From assembly GCA_012221805.1 (NCBI GenBank), contig CP015195.1, positions 977,771-1,041,770 on the forward strand: a stretch of DNA of 64,000 nt. Direction: 5' to 3'. Positions within the stretch are counted from its first letter, which is position 1; each line of letters starts with the position of its first letter. Both the position numbers and the translations under genes were made by a program. The notes beneath the pieces were generated by a model that searched no databases, was not told the origin of the DNA, and was given only the letters and a program-made list of their open reading frames with translations. Origin of the DNA: Pasteurellaceae bacterium RH1A (GTDB taxonomy: Bacteria > Pseudomonadota > Gammaproteobacteria > Enterobacterales > Pasteurellaceae). Positions 49,826-60,992 of the stretch are shown here, one piece after another.

Positions 49826-51163
49826 ATGAAAAAACTACTGACCACCCTTCTGGCCTGCGCCCTGGCCACAGGGGTTGCCCAAACTGCCTTTGCACAAGAT
49901 TTTAAAAGTATGGATCAGGACAGGCTGACCTTCTATGCCAAAAATGGGGATAGGGAGGCTCAATCTTACTTAGGAGAAAGATATTATGCTCAAAATTATT
50001 ATACTGAGGCTGCTAAATGGTATATGAGGGCAGCAGAGCAGGGGCATGTAGTAGCTCAACATAATCTTGCTACCATGTATTTCAAAGGGCAAGGCGTAAA
50101 TCAAGATTATGCACAGGCGCTCAAGTATTATCAACAAGCTGCTGAACAGGGAATGGTAAATGCTCAATTTAGTATTGGGGAGATGTATTATTATGGTGAA
50201 GGAGTAAAACAAAATTATAAGCAGGCACTAATATGGTATCAAAAAGCTGCAGAGCAAGGATATGTATCAGCCCAATATAATATAGGTGTAATGTATTTCC
50301 AAGGGCAGGGGACAAAAAAGAATCTTGCTCAAGCAATTAACTGGCACACTAAAGCTGCAGGACAGGGGTTTAAAGAATCTCAAGCTTATTTAGGCCATCT
50401 GTACTATAGCGGGAAAGAAGTAAAGCAAGATTATAAGCAAGCCGCTAAATGGTATGTTAAGGCAGCAGAACAGGGGGATGAAAAAGCACAATTTAATCTC
50501 GCTTTTATGTATGAGGAAGGTAAAGGGGTTAAGCGGAATTATGCTCAAGCAGCTAAATGGTACACCAAGGCAGCAGAACAGGGGAATAAATATGCACAAT
50601 TTTCTCTTGGTATGATGTATTACGAAGGTCAAGGGGTAAGCAAGGATTATACTCAAGCAATTAAATTGTACACCAAGGCAGCAGAACAGGGACATGAACT
50701 AGCGCAATTTACTCTTGGTATGATATATCACGAAGGCGGTGAAGGGGTAAAACAAGATTATGCTCAAGCAGCTAAATGGTACACCAAGGCGGCTGAACAA
50801 GGGCGTGTTGATGCTCAAACAAGCTTAGCCTTTATGTATTTGAATGGAGAAGGGGTAAAACAAGACATCGAACAAGCCTTCTATTGGTTTACACAGGCCG
50901 CAAACCAAGGTGAGAAAAGGGCGCAATTTATGCTTGGTGTTATATATGAAGAAGTGGAAGATGATAGCCAAGCGGCAAAATGGTACTTAAAAGCTGCGGA
51001 ACAAGGTGTTTATTTGGCACAAGATAAGATTGGTAATCTGTATTACCTTGGCAAGGGAGGCCTGAAAAAAGACCGCGCTAAGGCCAAACACTATTGGAAT
51101 TTAGCTTGTAAGCAAGGTTCTACTGACGCCTGTCAAAGCCTAAAAAAATATTTTTCTAAATAA
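49826..51163 (+). CDS. Exported Sel1-repeat protein
   Basis: 445 residues. A signal peptide (about 24 residues, ending TAFAQD) is followed by about 11 Sel1-like repeats of 36 residues. Typical units read AAKWYTKAAEQGNKYAQ followed by a GMMYYEGQGV half. The C-terminal unit ends CKQGSTDACQSL, a pair of cysteines that may bridge. Sel1 repeats form a helical solenoid that binds other proteins. The start follows a CAGGGAG ribosome-binding site; a GTG six bases earlier is less likely. The repeat part is clearly AT-richer than the signal peptide region, which suggests expansion or recombination. Confidence 0.88.
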   Translation: MKKLLTTLLACALATGVAQTAFAQDFKSMDQDRLTFYAKNGDREAQSYLGERYYAQNYYTEAAKWYMRAAEQGHVVAQHNLATMYFKGQGVNQDYAQALKYYQQAAEQGMVNAQFSIGEMYYYGEGVKQNYKQALIWYQKAAEQGYVSAQYNIGVMYFQGQGTKKNLAQAINWHTKAAGQGFKESQAYLGHLYYSGKEVKQDYKQAAKWYVKAAEQGDEKAQFNLAFMYEEGKGVKRNYAQAAKWYTKAAEQGNKYAQFSLGMMYYEGQGVSKDYTQAIKLYTKAAEQGHELAQFTLGMIYHEGGEGVKQDYAQAAKWYTKAAEQGRVDAQTSLAFMYLNGEGVKQDIEQAFYWFTQAANQGEKRAQFMLGVIYEEVEDDSQAAKWYLKAAEQGVYLAQDKIGNLYYLGKGGLKKDRAKAKHYWNLACKQGSTDACQSLKKYFSK

Positions 51164-51187
51164 TGCCATCAATTGAGAGGATTCACC

Positions 51188-51640
51188 ATGAAAACCAAGC
51201 TCTTCCTTAGCCTTGTGGCATCGCTTGCCCTTACAGGCTGTAACCTTATCACCGCCAACCCGCATTTTGAGGCCAACAGCCTGCCTTCAGGCCTCTACCA
51301 TAAGTATTGGGCCATGGAGATGCAAGATAATATGGCCAATATTTTTCAGGTGTCGCCTGATGGCCGGGCCACTGTTTGGCGTTATAGTTGCGATAAATAC
51401 CGCAATTATGTCTCTAGAACCAACCCTCAGGCTTCCCAAGTTGAGCACTACCAGCTTGAAAGCCAGGGGCAGAATGCCTTCCGCCTCCATTCCAGCCGAG
51501 CGGGCGCCTGGGCCAGCCTTCGGGTGCATGAGGTTTCAAGCCAGCGGCTGGTTATGAGCCAGCAGATGCCCCGCCAAACCCAGGCTCTTGAAATCCATTA
51601 TCAAGCGGTGGCCAGCCACGATAAGCCCCTATGCAAATAA
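51188..51640 (+). CDS. Small predicted lipoprotein of unknown function
   Basis: 150 residues. The N-terminus MKTKLFLSLVASLALTGCN is a lipoprotein signal with the lipobox LTGC. I recognise no domain; two further cysteines (RYSCDKYRNY and the C-terminal PLCK) could form a disulfide. The chosen ATG follows a GAGAGGA ribosome-binding site. It lies between the Sel1 protein and the DegP-like protease, probably in one transcript. Confidence 0.75.
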   Translation: MKTKLFLSLVASLALTGCNLITANPHFEANSLPSGLYHKYWAMEMQDNMANIFQVSPDGRATVWRYSCDKYRNYVSRTNPQASQVEHYQLESQGQNAFRLHSSRAGAWASLRVHEVSSQRLVMSQQMPRQTQALEIHYQAVASHDKPLCK

Positions 51641-51657
51641 AACAAGAGGAAACCATA

Positions 51658-53276
51658 ATGAAACTAAAAAATACCCTTATTGCCCTTTCCCTAGCCCTTG
51701 GCTTGGCCAGCCTAAACCCAGCCCAGGCCTTTTTTGACAAAAAAGAGGAAAACCCTGATAAAAATTTGGCCGATATGATTGAGCAGGTTAAGCCTTCTAT
51801 GGTGACTGTATGGAACCTAAGCAATCTTGATTTTCCTGCCTTTAAGGGGAATTCGGAAAATAAGTATATGTGCCAGTTAAGGGAAACACATAGCAAGTCG
51901 AATAATCCAGAAGAAAAAGCGAAGAAGGAATTTATTGAAACACAGGAGGCCTTTTATAAGTGGGTTGATAGGGAGTTTCAAAAAGTGAAAAAGAATGCCA
52001 TTCCACCCTTAAGATTGATTAACTATACTGATAATGTTTCTGAGGGCTATAAGCTAGACAGCAGCGGTTCAGGCGTGATTATAGACGGTGAAAATGGCTA
52101 CATCTTAACCAATAATCATGTGGTGGTATCAGAATTTATGGAGCCTGATTGCAGAACAGTTGAACCAGAAGCAGACTTGTTATTGGTTCAGTTTGGCGAT
52201 GGCAATGTCTATCGGGCTTTCGTGATTGGGCGGGATGAGAAAACGGACTTGGCCCTCTTAAAATTAGTCAATGCCCCGAAAAACCTTAAATCTATTCCTT
52301 TTGCTGATTCCGACAAGCTACGGGTGGGAGAAACCTCTATCGCTATTGGCTCTCCATTACGCTTGGAGCAAACCGTGACCAAGGGCATTATCTCAGCCCT
52401 CGACCGTAGCCAGGGCGGTGGGGTTTATAAGCTGAAAATGAATTTGGAGGTCAATCAGGAGCCAGGTGAGGAGCAGTTGATTAGTTATATCCAAACCGAC
52501 ACACCGATTAATAGCGGCAATTCAGGTGGCGCCCTGCTCAACCTCAAGGGGGAGCTGATTGGCATTAACACCGCCAAGCACACCGAGGGGGAAAATATTG
52601 GCTATGCTGTGCCGGCCAATATTGTCCGCAGTATGCTGACCCAGCTTAAGGACTATGGCTTTGGTAACTTTGGCAGCCTTGGTATCAAAGGGGTTCAAAT
52701 TACGGAGGCCATAAGAAAGATACAGAAATTGCCTAGCCAAGTGCAAGGCTTGATGGTGCAAGGCACCTCTCCTGACTCTGCGGCCTTCAAAGCGGGCTTG
52801 AAAGCAGGGGATTTGATTACCGCTTTTAACGGAAAGCCCATAACCGATCCTTTCTCTTTGGTACCATGGTTGCCACCAGTGGGGCGAATACTGAAGTTAC
52901 CCTCAAAATATTACGCAAGGGAGACAATGGTCAATATGCGGAGAAAGATCTTAAGGTTAGGCTTGGTGATCGCCCTTTAGATAAGTCTTTGAATTCTACT
53001 AAAGGTTATGACCATCAGGGGCTTGAATTTGGTTATGATCCAGTATCTAGAACAGGTTGTATTCTCACGCCTCATACAGATCTATTGAAAAAGATAGGCT
53101 TTAAAAAGGGTGATCGGGTTTTAGAGATTAACAATAAGGAAGTTCGCCAATTTAGAGAATGTGTTGCAGCATATTTTGAAGCCTTTGATGTAAATAGGCA
53201 GGATCTTCAAATAAAGATTGAGCGTAATGGCATGTCGGAAATCATTCCTGTACAAAGAGCAGCATTGGCCAACTAA
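51658..53276 (+). CDS. DegP/DegQ-like periplasmic serine protease, reading frame broken once
   Basis: About 539 residues once corrected. A signal peptide (ending NPAQAF) precedes an unusual stretch of about 100 residues, then the trypsin-like domain: LTNNHVV (histidine), KTDLALLKL (aspartate), NSGNSGGAL (serine). Two PDZ domains follow: one around GLMVQGTSPDSAAFKAGLK and one around GCILTPHTDLLKKIGF. The frame breaks at GG 52860-52861: one more G gives FSLGTMVATSGANTEV. The stretch before the protease domain is longer and more charged than in DegP or DegQ, so it may be a variant with its own substrate. Confidence 0.85.
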
Positions 53277-53308
53277 GGCTAAATTTACCCCATTCACGGA
53301 GAATGCAC

Positions 53309-53566
53309 ATGAAAAAATTATTTTCGCTTATGGCCCTTACGCTTGTCTTAGGGGCTTGTGGTGATATCACCCTAAACGAACTGGCCAATGCCCCGCAGGC
53401 TGAGGTTGAAAAAACCATGCAGGCCCTGGCAGAAGACTATTCAACCAATAAGCTGATGAAATTGGGCTTTTCTATCGGAAATTGCCATGATTCTGTCGCA
53501 CAATTTAACAATGGACGAAAACCTGACTATTGTGAGATGAGCGTAAAAGACTTTTTGGACAAATAA
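53309..53566 (+). CDS. Very small predicted lipoprotein
   Basis: 85 residues. MKKLFSLMALTLVLGACGD is a lipoprotein signal with lipobox LGAC. The mature part is about 68 residues with two more cysteines (GNCHDSV, DYCEMSV). No family recognised. An ACGGAGAA ribosome-binding site fits the ATG at this position better than the one two codons earlier. It ends the group that includes the DegP-like protease. Confidence 0.65.
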   Translation: MKKLFSLMALTLVLGACGDITLNELANAPQAEVEKTMQALAEDYSTNKLMKLGFSIGNCHDSVAQFNNGRKPDYCEMSVKDFLDK

Positions 53567-53605
53567 GAAGCCAGCAAGCGGTTAAAAACTGCATAATTTT
53601 TGCAA

Positions 53606-53633
53606 AAACTAGCACCTCTTTGGTGCTAGTTTT
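53606..53633 (+). terminator. Terminator after the protease-lipoprotein group
   Basis: AACTAGCACC, loop TCTTT, GGTGCTAGTT followed by TTG. The stem is perfect; the T-tract is short. Confidence 0.8.
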
Positions 53634-53670
53634 GTTATATTAGTGGCGTTTTTAATAAGGAGAAACCCTC

Positions 53671-54911
53671 ATGAATTTTAAAGCCCAACTTATCCAACGC
53701 TTGGTCTCCTATGCCAAGGTTTACACCACCTCTGATCCAACCAGTTCAACCACGCCCAGCACCCCGCAGCAGTGGGATTTGCTCAACCAGCTCAAGCAAG
53801 AAATGACCGAGCTGGGCCTAAGCGAGATTAGCCTAGATGAAAACGGCTACCTTTTTGCCACCATTCCTGCCACCTCCGATAAGCCTGTGCCAGTGCTCGG
53901 CCTCTTGGCCCATGTGGACACTTCGCCTGATTTTAACGGCCAGCATGTCAAACCGCAGATTATTGAGGCCTATTCAGGCGGCGATATTGCCCTGAAAGGC
54001 TCAGGTGATGTGTTGTCGCCAGCCGATTTCCCGGCCCTTAATCAGCTTATCAACCATACCTTAATTACCACCGATGGCACCTCGCTCTTGGGGCAGATGA
54101 TAAATCAGGCGTGGCCATTATTTTGACGGTGGCCGAATACCTCTTGGCTCACCCTGAAATTCCGCACGGCAAGATCCGTATCGGCTTTACTGTGGATGAG
54201 GAAATCGGCCGAGGGGCGGATAAATTCAATGTTGCGGCTTTTGGTGCGGATGTGGCCTATACCCTAGACGGCGGGCCTGTAGGCGAGTTGCAGTATGAAA
54301 ACTTTAATGCCGATAAGGCCGTGGTGACCCTTTATGGCCGCAGCGTTCACCCGGGTTCGGCCAAGGATAAATTGGTCAATGGCTGGGCCAGAGCTTGCGA
54401 ATTCCAAAGCCGCCTGCCAGCCCATAAGACGCCTGAAACCAGTGAAGGACGGGAGGGTTTTCTCCACCTCCACCACATCACGGGCAGCCTTGAAGCCTGC
54501 CAGCTCCACTATATTTTACGCAGCTTTGATCGTGAAGAATTAGAGGCCTATCGTGCCATGCTAACCGACACCATGGCTGCCATGCAGGCTCAATATGGCC
54601 AGGCCTGTGGGCAAGTGGAAATTGTTGAGCAATACCGCAATATGGCCGAAATTTTGAAGGACTACCGCTACTTGGTGGATATTGCCGAAAAAGTGATGAA
54701 AGAGCAGGGCATTGAGCCTTTGCTAGAGCCAATCCGTGGCGGCACAGACGGCTCCCGCCTGTCCTTTATGGGCCTGCCAACCCCTAATCTCTTTACAGGC
54801 GGGGAAAACTTCCACGGCAAGTATGAATTTATTTCCGTGGATGTGATGAACCAGGCCGCCAATGTGGTGATTGGGATTGCCCAGGCTTTCGTGGAGCATG
54901 ATTTTAGTTAG
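53671..54911 (+). CDS. pepT: Peptidase T (tripeptide aminopeptidase), reading frame broken once
   Basis: About 413 residues once corrected, close to the usual 408. An M20B zinc aminotripeptidase: LLAHVDTSPDF holds the first metal histidine, and the break is in the G-run 54090-54093, where one more G gives LLGADDKSGVAIILTV (metal-binding aspartate). IGFTVDEEIGRGAD has the catalytic glutamates, and GGTDGSRLSFMGLPTPN the C-terminal site. A ribosome-binding site AAGGAGAAA precedes the ATG. One missing base in a G-run is again the only defect. Confidence 0.95.
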
Positions 54912-54917
54912 AGCTTG

Positions 54918-54968
54918 ACACAAGCGGTCAGAATTTGCACTTTATCTTGCAAAAACTGACCGCTTGTA
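54918..54968. terminator. Imperfect inverted uptake-signal pair after pepT
   Basis: ACAAGCGGTCAG and CTGACCGCTTGT face each other across about 27 bases that contain further partial pairing (AATTTGCA / TTGCAAAA). Acts as a probable pepT terminator. Confidence 0.65.
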
Positions 54969-55007
54969 GGCTGAATATGTATCTTGATCAAATTCCCCCT
55001 AAATTTT

Positions 55008-55023
55008 TGTGAACCTGCTCACA
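55008..55023. promoter_or_regulatory. Perfect CRP-binding site upstream of eno
   Basis: TGTGAACCTGCTCACA matches TGTGA-N6-TCACA exactly, flanked by TTT and TTT. It is 80 bases before the eno ATG. Confidence 0.8.
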
Positions 55024-55090
55024 TTTTAGAAGACAAATTTGATAAACCGCTTTAAAATACTGACAATTCTTTTATTAACACTCAATCTAG

Positions 55091-56404
<1,314 letters not shown>

Positions 56405-56432
56405 TTAAGCTCTGATTAGTTGAGTTACTAAA

Positions 56433-56467
56433 AACACTGTATTTTGAAAGAAATGCAGTGTTTTTTT
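56433..56467 (+). terminator. Rho-independent terminator of eno
   Basis: AACACTG(T)ATTT and AAAT(G)CAGTGTT pair around TGAAAG, followed by TTTTTT. Confidence 0.88.
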
Positions 56468-56497
56468 ATTGTAGTTAGTCAGGCCTTTGGCCATAAA

Positions 56498-56523
56498 AAA
56501 TGGCGAACCTCAGTCCGCCATTT
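56498..56523 (-). terminator. Rho-independent terminator of glnS
   Basis: On the minus strand AAATGGCGGAC and GTTCGCCATTT form a stem, followed by TTTAT. It is 20 bases past the glnS stop. Confidence 0.85.
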
Positions 56524-56543
56524 ATTTACCTATTCTTTATTGC

Positions 56544-58214
56544 TTAAAATGCTACGCTCTCTTTCAAACTCACAGTCAAGTTAAAGACCAAGCGATCGGC
56601 CGAGCCATCCTTGCTGTCTAAGCAGAAGTAGCCCTCACGCTCGAACTGGTAGCCCTGTTCAGCCTGGGCTGAAACCAAACTGGCCTCAGCAAAGCCTTGT
56701 TTAACCACCAAGGAAGTTGGATTTAAAACCTCTTCCATATTTTCCGCCCCGCCTGGGTTGGCCACGGTGAAGAGGCGTTCATAGAGGCGGAATTCGGCTG
56801 GTTGGTTGTTGCTGGCCGATACCCAGTGAATTACGCCCTTGACCTTACGCCCGTCCGCTGGGTTCTTGCCCAAGGTTTCAGGGTCGTAGCTGCAGAAAAT
56901 GGTGGTAATCTTACCGCTTGCATCCTTTTCCACTCGTTCAGCTTTAATCACATAGGCATTACGCAAACGCACTTCCTTGCCTAGCACCAAGCGTTTGTAG
57001 TGCTTGTTGGCCTCTTCACGGAAATCGGCTTCGTCAATGTAAAGCTCTTTAGTAAAAGGCAGTTGGCGGTCGCCTAATTCTGGACGATTTGGGTGGTTTG
57101 GTGCGGTTAAGAGTTCCTCACCCTCAAAGTTTTCAATCACCACTTTTACTGGGTTGATCACAGCCATAGCCCGAGGGGCATTTTCGTTAAGATCTTCACG
57201 AATACAGGCCTCAAGGGCAGAGTATTCCACCACGTTGTCCTGCTTGGTCACCCCGATACGGCGGCAGAATTCACGCAGGGAGGCAGGCGTGTAGCCACGG
57301 CGGCGTAGGCCAGAAATGGTCGGCATACGCGGGTCGTTCCAGCCATCTACAATCCCATCTTGCACTAGCTTGAGTAACTTACGCTTAGAGGTCAGCGTGC
57401 CCTCTAAATTGAGGCGAGAGAACTCGTACTGGTGCGGCAGTGGCCGCTCAATCGAAATGTTTTCCAGCACCCAGTCGTAAAGACGGCGGTTGTCTTGGAA
57501 TTCCAGGGTACAGAGCGAGTGGGTAATGCGTTCGATGGCATCGGAAATACAGTGGGTGAAGTCGTACATTGGGTAAATGCACCACTTGTCGCCTGTTTGG
57601 TGGTGGCTGGCGAATTTAATGCGGTAAATGACTGGGTCACGCATCACAATAAAAGGGGAAGCCATATCAATCTTAGCCCGTAAGCAGGCCTTGCCCTCTT
57701 CAAACTCGCCATTTTTCATTTTCTCAAAGAGAGCCAAATTCTCTTCAACCGAGCGGTCACGATAAGGACTGTTCTTGCCTGGTTCGGTCAGGGTTCCACG
57801 GTATTCACGAATTTGGTCTGGCGAAAGCTCGTCCACATAGGCCAGGCCCTTTTCGATTAACTCAATGGCATAGGCGTAGAGTTGATCGAAGTAGTCAGAG
57901 GCATAGCGTGGTTCGCCCTCCCATTTAAAGCCCAACCATTCTACATCGGCCTTGATGGAATCCACATATTCCACATCTTCTTTAACAGGGTTGGTGTCGT
58001 CAAAACGCAGATTACAAAGGCCCTGATAGTCACGGGCAATGCCGAAGTTGAGGCAGATAGATTTGGCGTGGCCAATGTGTAAATAGCCGTTTGGCTCAGG
58101 CGGGAAGCGGGTGTAAACGTTATTATGTTTACCTGTTTTTAAGTCTTCATCAATAATATGGGTAATAAAGTTGGCACGAGGTTCGTTCTCGTTATGTAAA
58201 ATTGTATCGCTCAT
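56544..58214 (-). CDS. glnS: Glutaminyl-tRNA synthetase
   Basis: 556 residues, class I synthetase. [15 protein letters not shown] holds the HIGH motif (about 41-48), and LTSKRKL is the KMSKS equivalent. The DDTNP and the [12 protein letters not shown] segments are typical of GlnRS rather than GluRS. It attaches glutamine to tRNA-Gln. It is convergent with eno. Confidence 0.98.
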   Translation of the reverse strand: MSDTILHNENEPRANFITHIIDEDLKTGKHNNVYTRFPPEPNGYLHIGHAKSICLNFGIARDYQGLCNLRFDDTNPVKEDVEYVDSIKADVEWLGFKWEGEPRYASDYFDQLYAYAIELIEKGLAYVDELSPDQIREYRGTLTEPGKNSPYRDRSVEENLALFEKMKNGEFEEGKACLRAKIDMASPFIVMRDPVIYRIKFASHHQTGDKWCIYPMYDFTHCISDAIERITHSLCTLEFQDNRRLYDWVLENISIERPLPHQYEFSRLNLEGTLTSKRKLLKLVQDGIVDGWNDPRMPTISGLRRRGYTPASLREFCRRIGVTKQDNVVEYSALEACIREDLNENAPRAMAVINPVKVVIENFEGEELLTAPNHPNRPELGDRQLPFTKELYIDEADFREEANKHYKRLVLGKEVRLRNAYVIKAERVEKDASGKITTIFCSYDPETLGKNPADGRKVKGVIHWVSASNNQPAEFRLYERLFTVANPGGAENMEEVLNPTSLVVKQGFAEASLVSAQAEQGYQFEREGYFCLDSKDGSADRLVFNLTVSLKESVAF

Positions 58215-58299
58215 TGTTCAACCTTTTTTAAGAAAATATTGCACCGTATTCTACACGTTTTTAGGCCTAATTCAATTCTCAAGGCCTGCCTATGGCAAT

Positions 58300-58325
58300 A
58301 AAAAAAGCCACCGCAAAGGGTGGCT
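58300..58325 (-). terminator. Terminator between the GlsB-like gene and glnS
   Basis: On the minus strand AGCCACC, loop CTTTGC, GGTGGCT is followed by TTTTTTATT. It is separated from the GlsB-like gene by the MITE-like element, so it was probably that gene's own terminator before the insertion. Confidence 0.8.
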
Positions 58326-58344
58326 CAAGGAAGGAATTTGCTTA

Positions 58345-58504
58345 GGGCATATCCTCAATTTGCTCACGGCGGTATTTTCGGCAAAAATTCGTCATCTACT
58401 TTGTCAAAAATACTCGCCAAATTTCAATTTGTCTGCGTTTTTTTCCTCGTATCTGTCGCTTTTTGCTCGAAAAACCGACTCGTTTTCAAATTGAGGACAC
58501 GCCC
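58345..58504. mobile_element. 160-bp MITE-like element with 17-bp terminal inverted repeats and TA duplication
   Basis: The left end GGGCATATCCTCAATTTG is repeated inverted at the right end (GGGCGTGTCCTCAATTTG on the other strand), with two differences. TA dinucleotides stand immediately outside both ends (58343-58344 and 58505-58506), as expected of a TA target duplication. There is no open frame. The inside is AT-rich with repeated TTTTTG and CTCG words. Such TA-flanked, transposase-less elements are typical of MITEs mobilised by IS630/Tc1-like or IS5-like transposases; the parent element is not in the window. Its last base and the TA form the stop codon of the GlsB-like gene. Confidence 0.8.
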
Positions 58505-58764
58505 TAGTTTCTGATTTTTAAGAAACGTAAGATATAAATCAATAAACTTGCACCTAGCACGCCGAAGAGGAGGCCTGAGAAGGTGAAGGCGCCTGCTGCT
58601 TGGGCAGAACCGATGCCGAGTAGGTCGCCAAAGACCCAGCGGCCTAAAGAAGAACCGACAATACCGATGATGATGTTCATCAACAAGCCCATATCACTTT
58701 TCATTACTTTTTCGGCAATCCAACCAATGAGTGCACCGACAATAATTGCTGCAATCCAGCCCAT
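58504..58764 (-). CDS. GlsB/YeaQ/YmgE-family small membrane protein
   Basis: 86 residues with three membrane spans (about 4-14, 26-46, 56-80) and the glycine-rich motifs GWIAAIIVGALIGWIA, IIGIVGSSLGRWVFG and GLLFGVLGASLLI of the transglycosylase-associated family, which is linked to stress responses. The TAG stop is made from the end of the MITE-like element and its TA flank, so the last residues (FLKIRN) may differ from the ancestral protein. ATG follows AGGAGTATTTT. Confidence 0.9.
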   Translation of the reverse strand: MGWIAAIIVGALIGWIAEKVMKSDMGLLMNIIIGIVGSSLGRWVFGDLLGIGSAQAAGAFTFSGLLFGVLGASLLIYILRFLKIRN

Positions 58765-59016
58765 AAAATACTCCTATAAGTCGTGAAAATGAAAGAAAAT
58801 GCTTTTTTTGTGTGATGATAACGCTGTTACCAGACCCTTAAAAAGTAACATAAATTTTACAATTAAACAAGGCCAGAACCTTAAACCAAGTTAAACTTGG
58901 GTTAAGTCAAAGCGGATTTTTGTAAAAATTCCCCCAAAACCCACCGCTTGTTGCCTATCCATTTGAGCCAAAATCGCCTATAATTGTCTGTATTTTTATT
59001 TATAGGTAGTTAAAAA

Positions 59017-60519
59017 ATGTCTGAACAAGAAAATCAAGAAATCGATCTGAACGGCGAAATGTTGGCCCGCCGTGAAAAATTAGCCGAACTCCGCCGCCGT
59101 GGCAATGCTTTCCCCAATACCTTCCGCCGTGAACACAAGGCAGCCGACCTGCACGCCCAATACGACAGCCTTGACGGCGAAGCCCTCAAGGAACAGGAAA
59201 TTCCAGCCGTAGTGGCAGGCCGGATTATGCTGCGCCGTGCCATGGGCAAGGCCACCTTTATTACCATCCAAGATGTCAGCGGCCAAATCCAGCTCTATGT
59301 GGCCCGTGATAGCCTGCCAGAGGGCGAATATGCCAACACGGTTGCTATGTTGGACTTGGGCGATATTATCGGCGTGAAAGGCACGCTCTTTAAAACCAAA
59401 ACTGGCGAATTAACCGTGCGTGCCAGCGAGCTACAAATTCTTACCAAGGCCCTACGCCCACTGCCAGACAAGCACAAGGGCTTGACCGACCAAGAAACCC
59501 GATACCGTCAGCGTTATTTAGATCTGATTGCCAATGAAGAATCCCGCCGTGCCTTTATTATCCGCTCTAAAGTGGTGTCTGGCATTCGTCAATTCTTCCT
59601 TGATAAGGACTTTATTGAAGTCGAAACCCCAATGTTGCAAGTTATTCCAGGCGGTGCGGCAGCCAAGCCGTTTGTGACCCACCACAATGCCTTAGATGTG
59701 GATATGTACCTGCGAATTGCGCCAGAACTCTACCTCAAACGCCTGACTGTAGGCGGCTTTGAGCGGGTCTTTGAGCTTAACCGTAACTTCCGTAATGAAG
59801 GGGTGTCGGTACGCCACAATCCTGAATTCACCATGATTGAGTACTATCAGGCCTATGCCACCTACCACGATTTGATGGACAATACCGAAGAACTTCTGCG
59901 TAAACTGGCCATCGACATTCTAGGCACCACCACCGTGCCTTACGGCGAATATGTTTTTGACTTTGGTAAACCATTTGAGCGGATCACCATGCACGATGCC
60001 GTGGTTAAATATGGCAAGGGCATTAAACGTGAAGACCTAGATAACTTTGACAAGGCAGTGGAAATTGCCAAGGGCTTGGGTATTGAGATCCAAAAATCCT
60101 GGGGCTTGGGTTCAGTCGTCAATGCCATTTTTGAAGAAGTGGCCGAGCACCAACTCATTCAGCCAACCTTCCTCATGGCCCACCCAGCGGAAATTTCCCC
60201 ACTGGCCCGCCGTAACGATGAAAACCCAGAGGTCACCGACCGCTTTGAACTCTTTATCGGCGGCCGTGAAATCGGCAACGGCTTCTCAGAATTAAATGAT
60301 GCCGAAGATCAGGCCGAACGCTTCCAAGCCCAAGTGGCCGCAAAAGAAGCAGGCGATGACGAAGCCATGTTCTACGATGACGACTACATCGTCGCCCTCG
60401 AACACGGCCTGCCACCAACCGCAGGCGAAGGCTTAGGCATTGACCGCTTGGCCATGATCTACGCCAATGCCCCATCTATTCGGGATGTGATCCTCTTCCC
60501 AGCTATGCGGCAGAAATAA
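59017..60519 (+). CDS. lysS: Lysyl-tRNA synthetase, class II
   Basis: 500 residues. An OB-fold anticodon-binding domain (about 60-150, [15 protein letters not shown]) is followed by the class II core: motif 1 around [11 protein letters not shown], motif 2 [15 protein letters not shown] and motif 3 [10 protein letters not shown]. It charges tRNA-Lys. Not preceded by prfB in this window. A hairpin terminator follows. Confidence 0.98.
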   Translation: MSEQENQEIDLNGEMLARREKLAELRRRGNAFPNTFRREHKAADLHAQYDSLDGEALKEQEIPAVVAGRIMLRRAMGKATFITIQDVSGQIQLYVARDSLPEGEYANTVAMLDLGDIIGVKGTLFKTKTGELTVRASELQILTKALRPLPDKHKGLTDQETRYRQRYLDLIANEESRRAFIIRSKVVSGIRQFFLDKDFIEVETPMLQVIPGGAAAKPFVTHHNALDVDMYLRIAPELYLKRLTVGGFERVFELNRNFRNEGVSVRHNPEFTMIEYYQAYATYHDLMDNTEELLRKLAIDILGTTTVPYGEYVFDFGKPFERITMHDAVVKYGKGIKREDLDNFDKAVEIAKGLGIEIQKSWGLGSVVNAIFEEVAEHQLIQPTFLMAHPAEISPLARRNDENPEVTDRFELFIGGREIGNGFSELNDAEDQAERFQAQVAAKEAGDDEAMFYDDDYIVALEHGLPPTAGEGLGIDRLAMIYANAPSIRDVILFPAMRQK

Positions 60520-60533
60520 GATGTGCTTACTAG

Positions 60534-60559
60534 GCCCTGTTGAAAAACAGGGCTTTTTT
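60534..60559 (+). terminator. Rho-independent terminator of lysS
   Basis: GCCCTGT, loop TGAAAA, ACAGGGC followed by TTTTTT. Confidence 0.92.
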
Positions 60560-60620
60560 ATGCTGTTTTAGATAAAGGACAAGAAGAGAGTGGATTAAGA
60601 TTTTTATAGAAAAGTCGTAA

Positions 60621-60694
60621 TGGAGGCGTGTCCCGGAGTCGAACCGAGCTACATGGATTTGCAATCCAGTGCATAACCGCTTTGCTAACACGCC
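60621..60694 (-). tRNA. tRNA-Cys (GCA)
   Basis: 74 nt with encoded CCA. Acceptor stem GGCGTGT/ACACGCC; anticodon arm CTGGA-TTTGCAA-TCCAT with anticodon GCA; T-arm GTTCGACTC. Follows tRNA-Gly on the same strand after 15 bases, as in the E. coli glyW-cysT cluster. Confidence 0.96.
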
Positions 60695-60709
60695 GATGAG
60701 GAGAAAAAA

Positions 60710-60785
<76 letters not shown>

Positions 60786-60941
60786 ATTGAATTGTTCGAA
60801 AGAACAGGGCTGTATTTTACGAGTTTTGCCTTGGCTGTCAAATGGAATTTGATAAAAATCAGTTATGTGCCGAAAAAAAGGGCGTTATGGCGATTTTTTG
60901 GTAAATTTTGTTGCCTCTTGGCTTGAAAAGTTTTACTTTAT

Positions 60942-60958
60942 TGAAAATCACTCTTATT
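60942..60958. promoter_or_regulatory. Possible Fur box of the iron-uptake operon
   Basis: On the minus strand AATAAGAGTGATTTTCA resembles Fur-box hexamers (AATGAGAATNATTNTCA-like). It lies about 35 bases before the first ATG of the efe operon. Match by eye only. Confidence 0.45.
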
Positions 60959-60992
60959 TATTCTTTCTCTATTTTCAATAAAGGAGCCTCCT

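Noticed and set aside
49826..51163. A CRISPR or tandem DNA repeat array in the AT-rich section
   Set aside because: The repetition is at protein level (36-residue Sel1 units); the DNA units vary and there are no spacers.
58765..59016. A small gene between the GlsB-like gene and lysS
   Set aside because: Frames are short, without ribosome-binding sites; the stretch looks like two divergent promoters and one uptake signal (58943).
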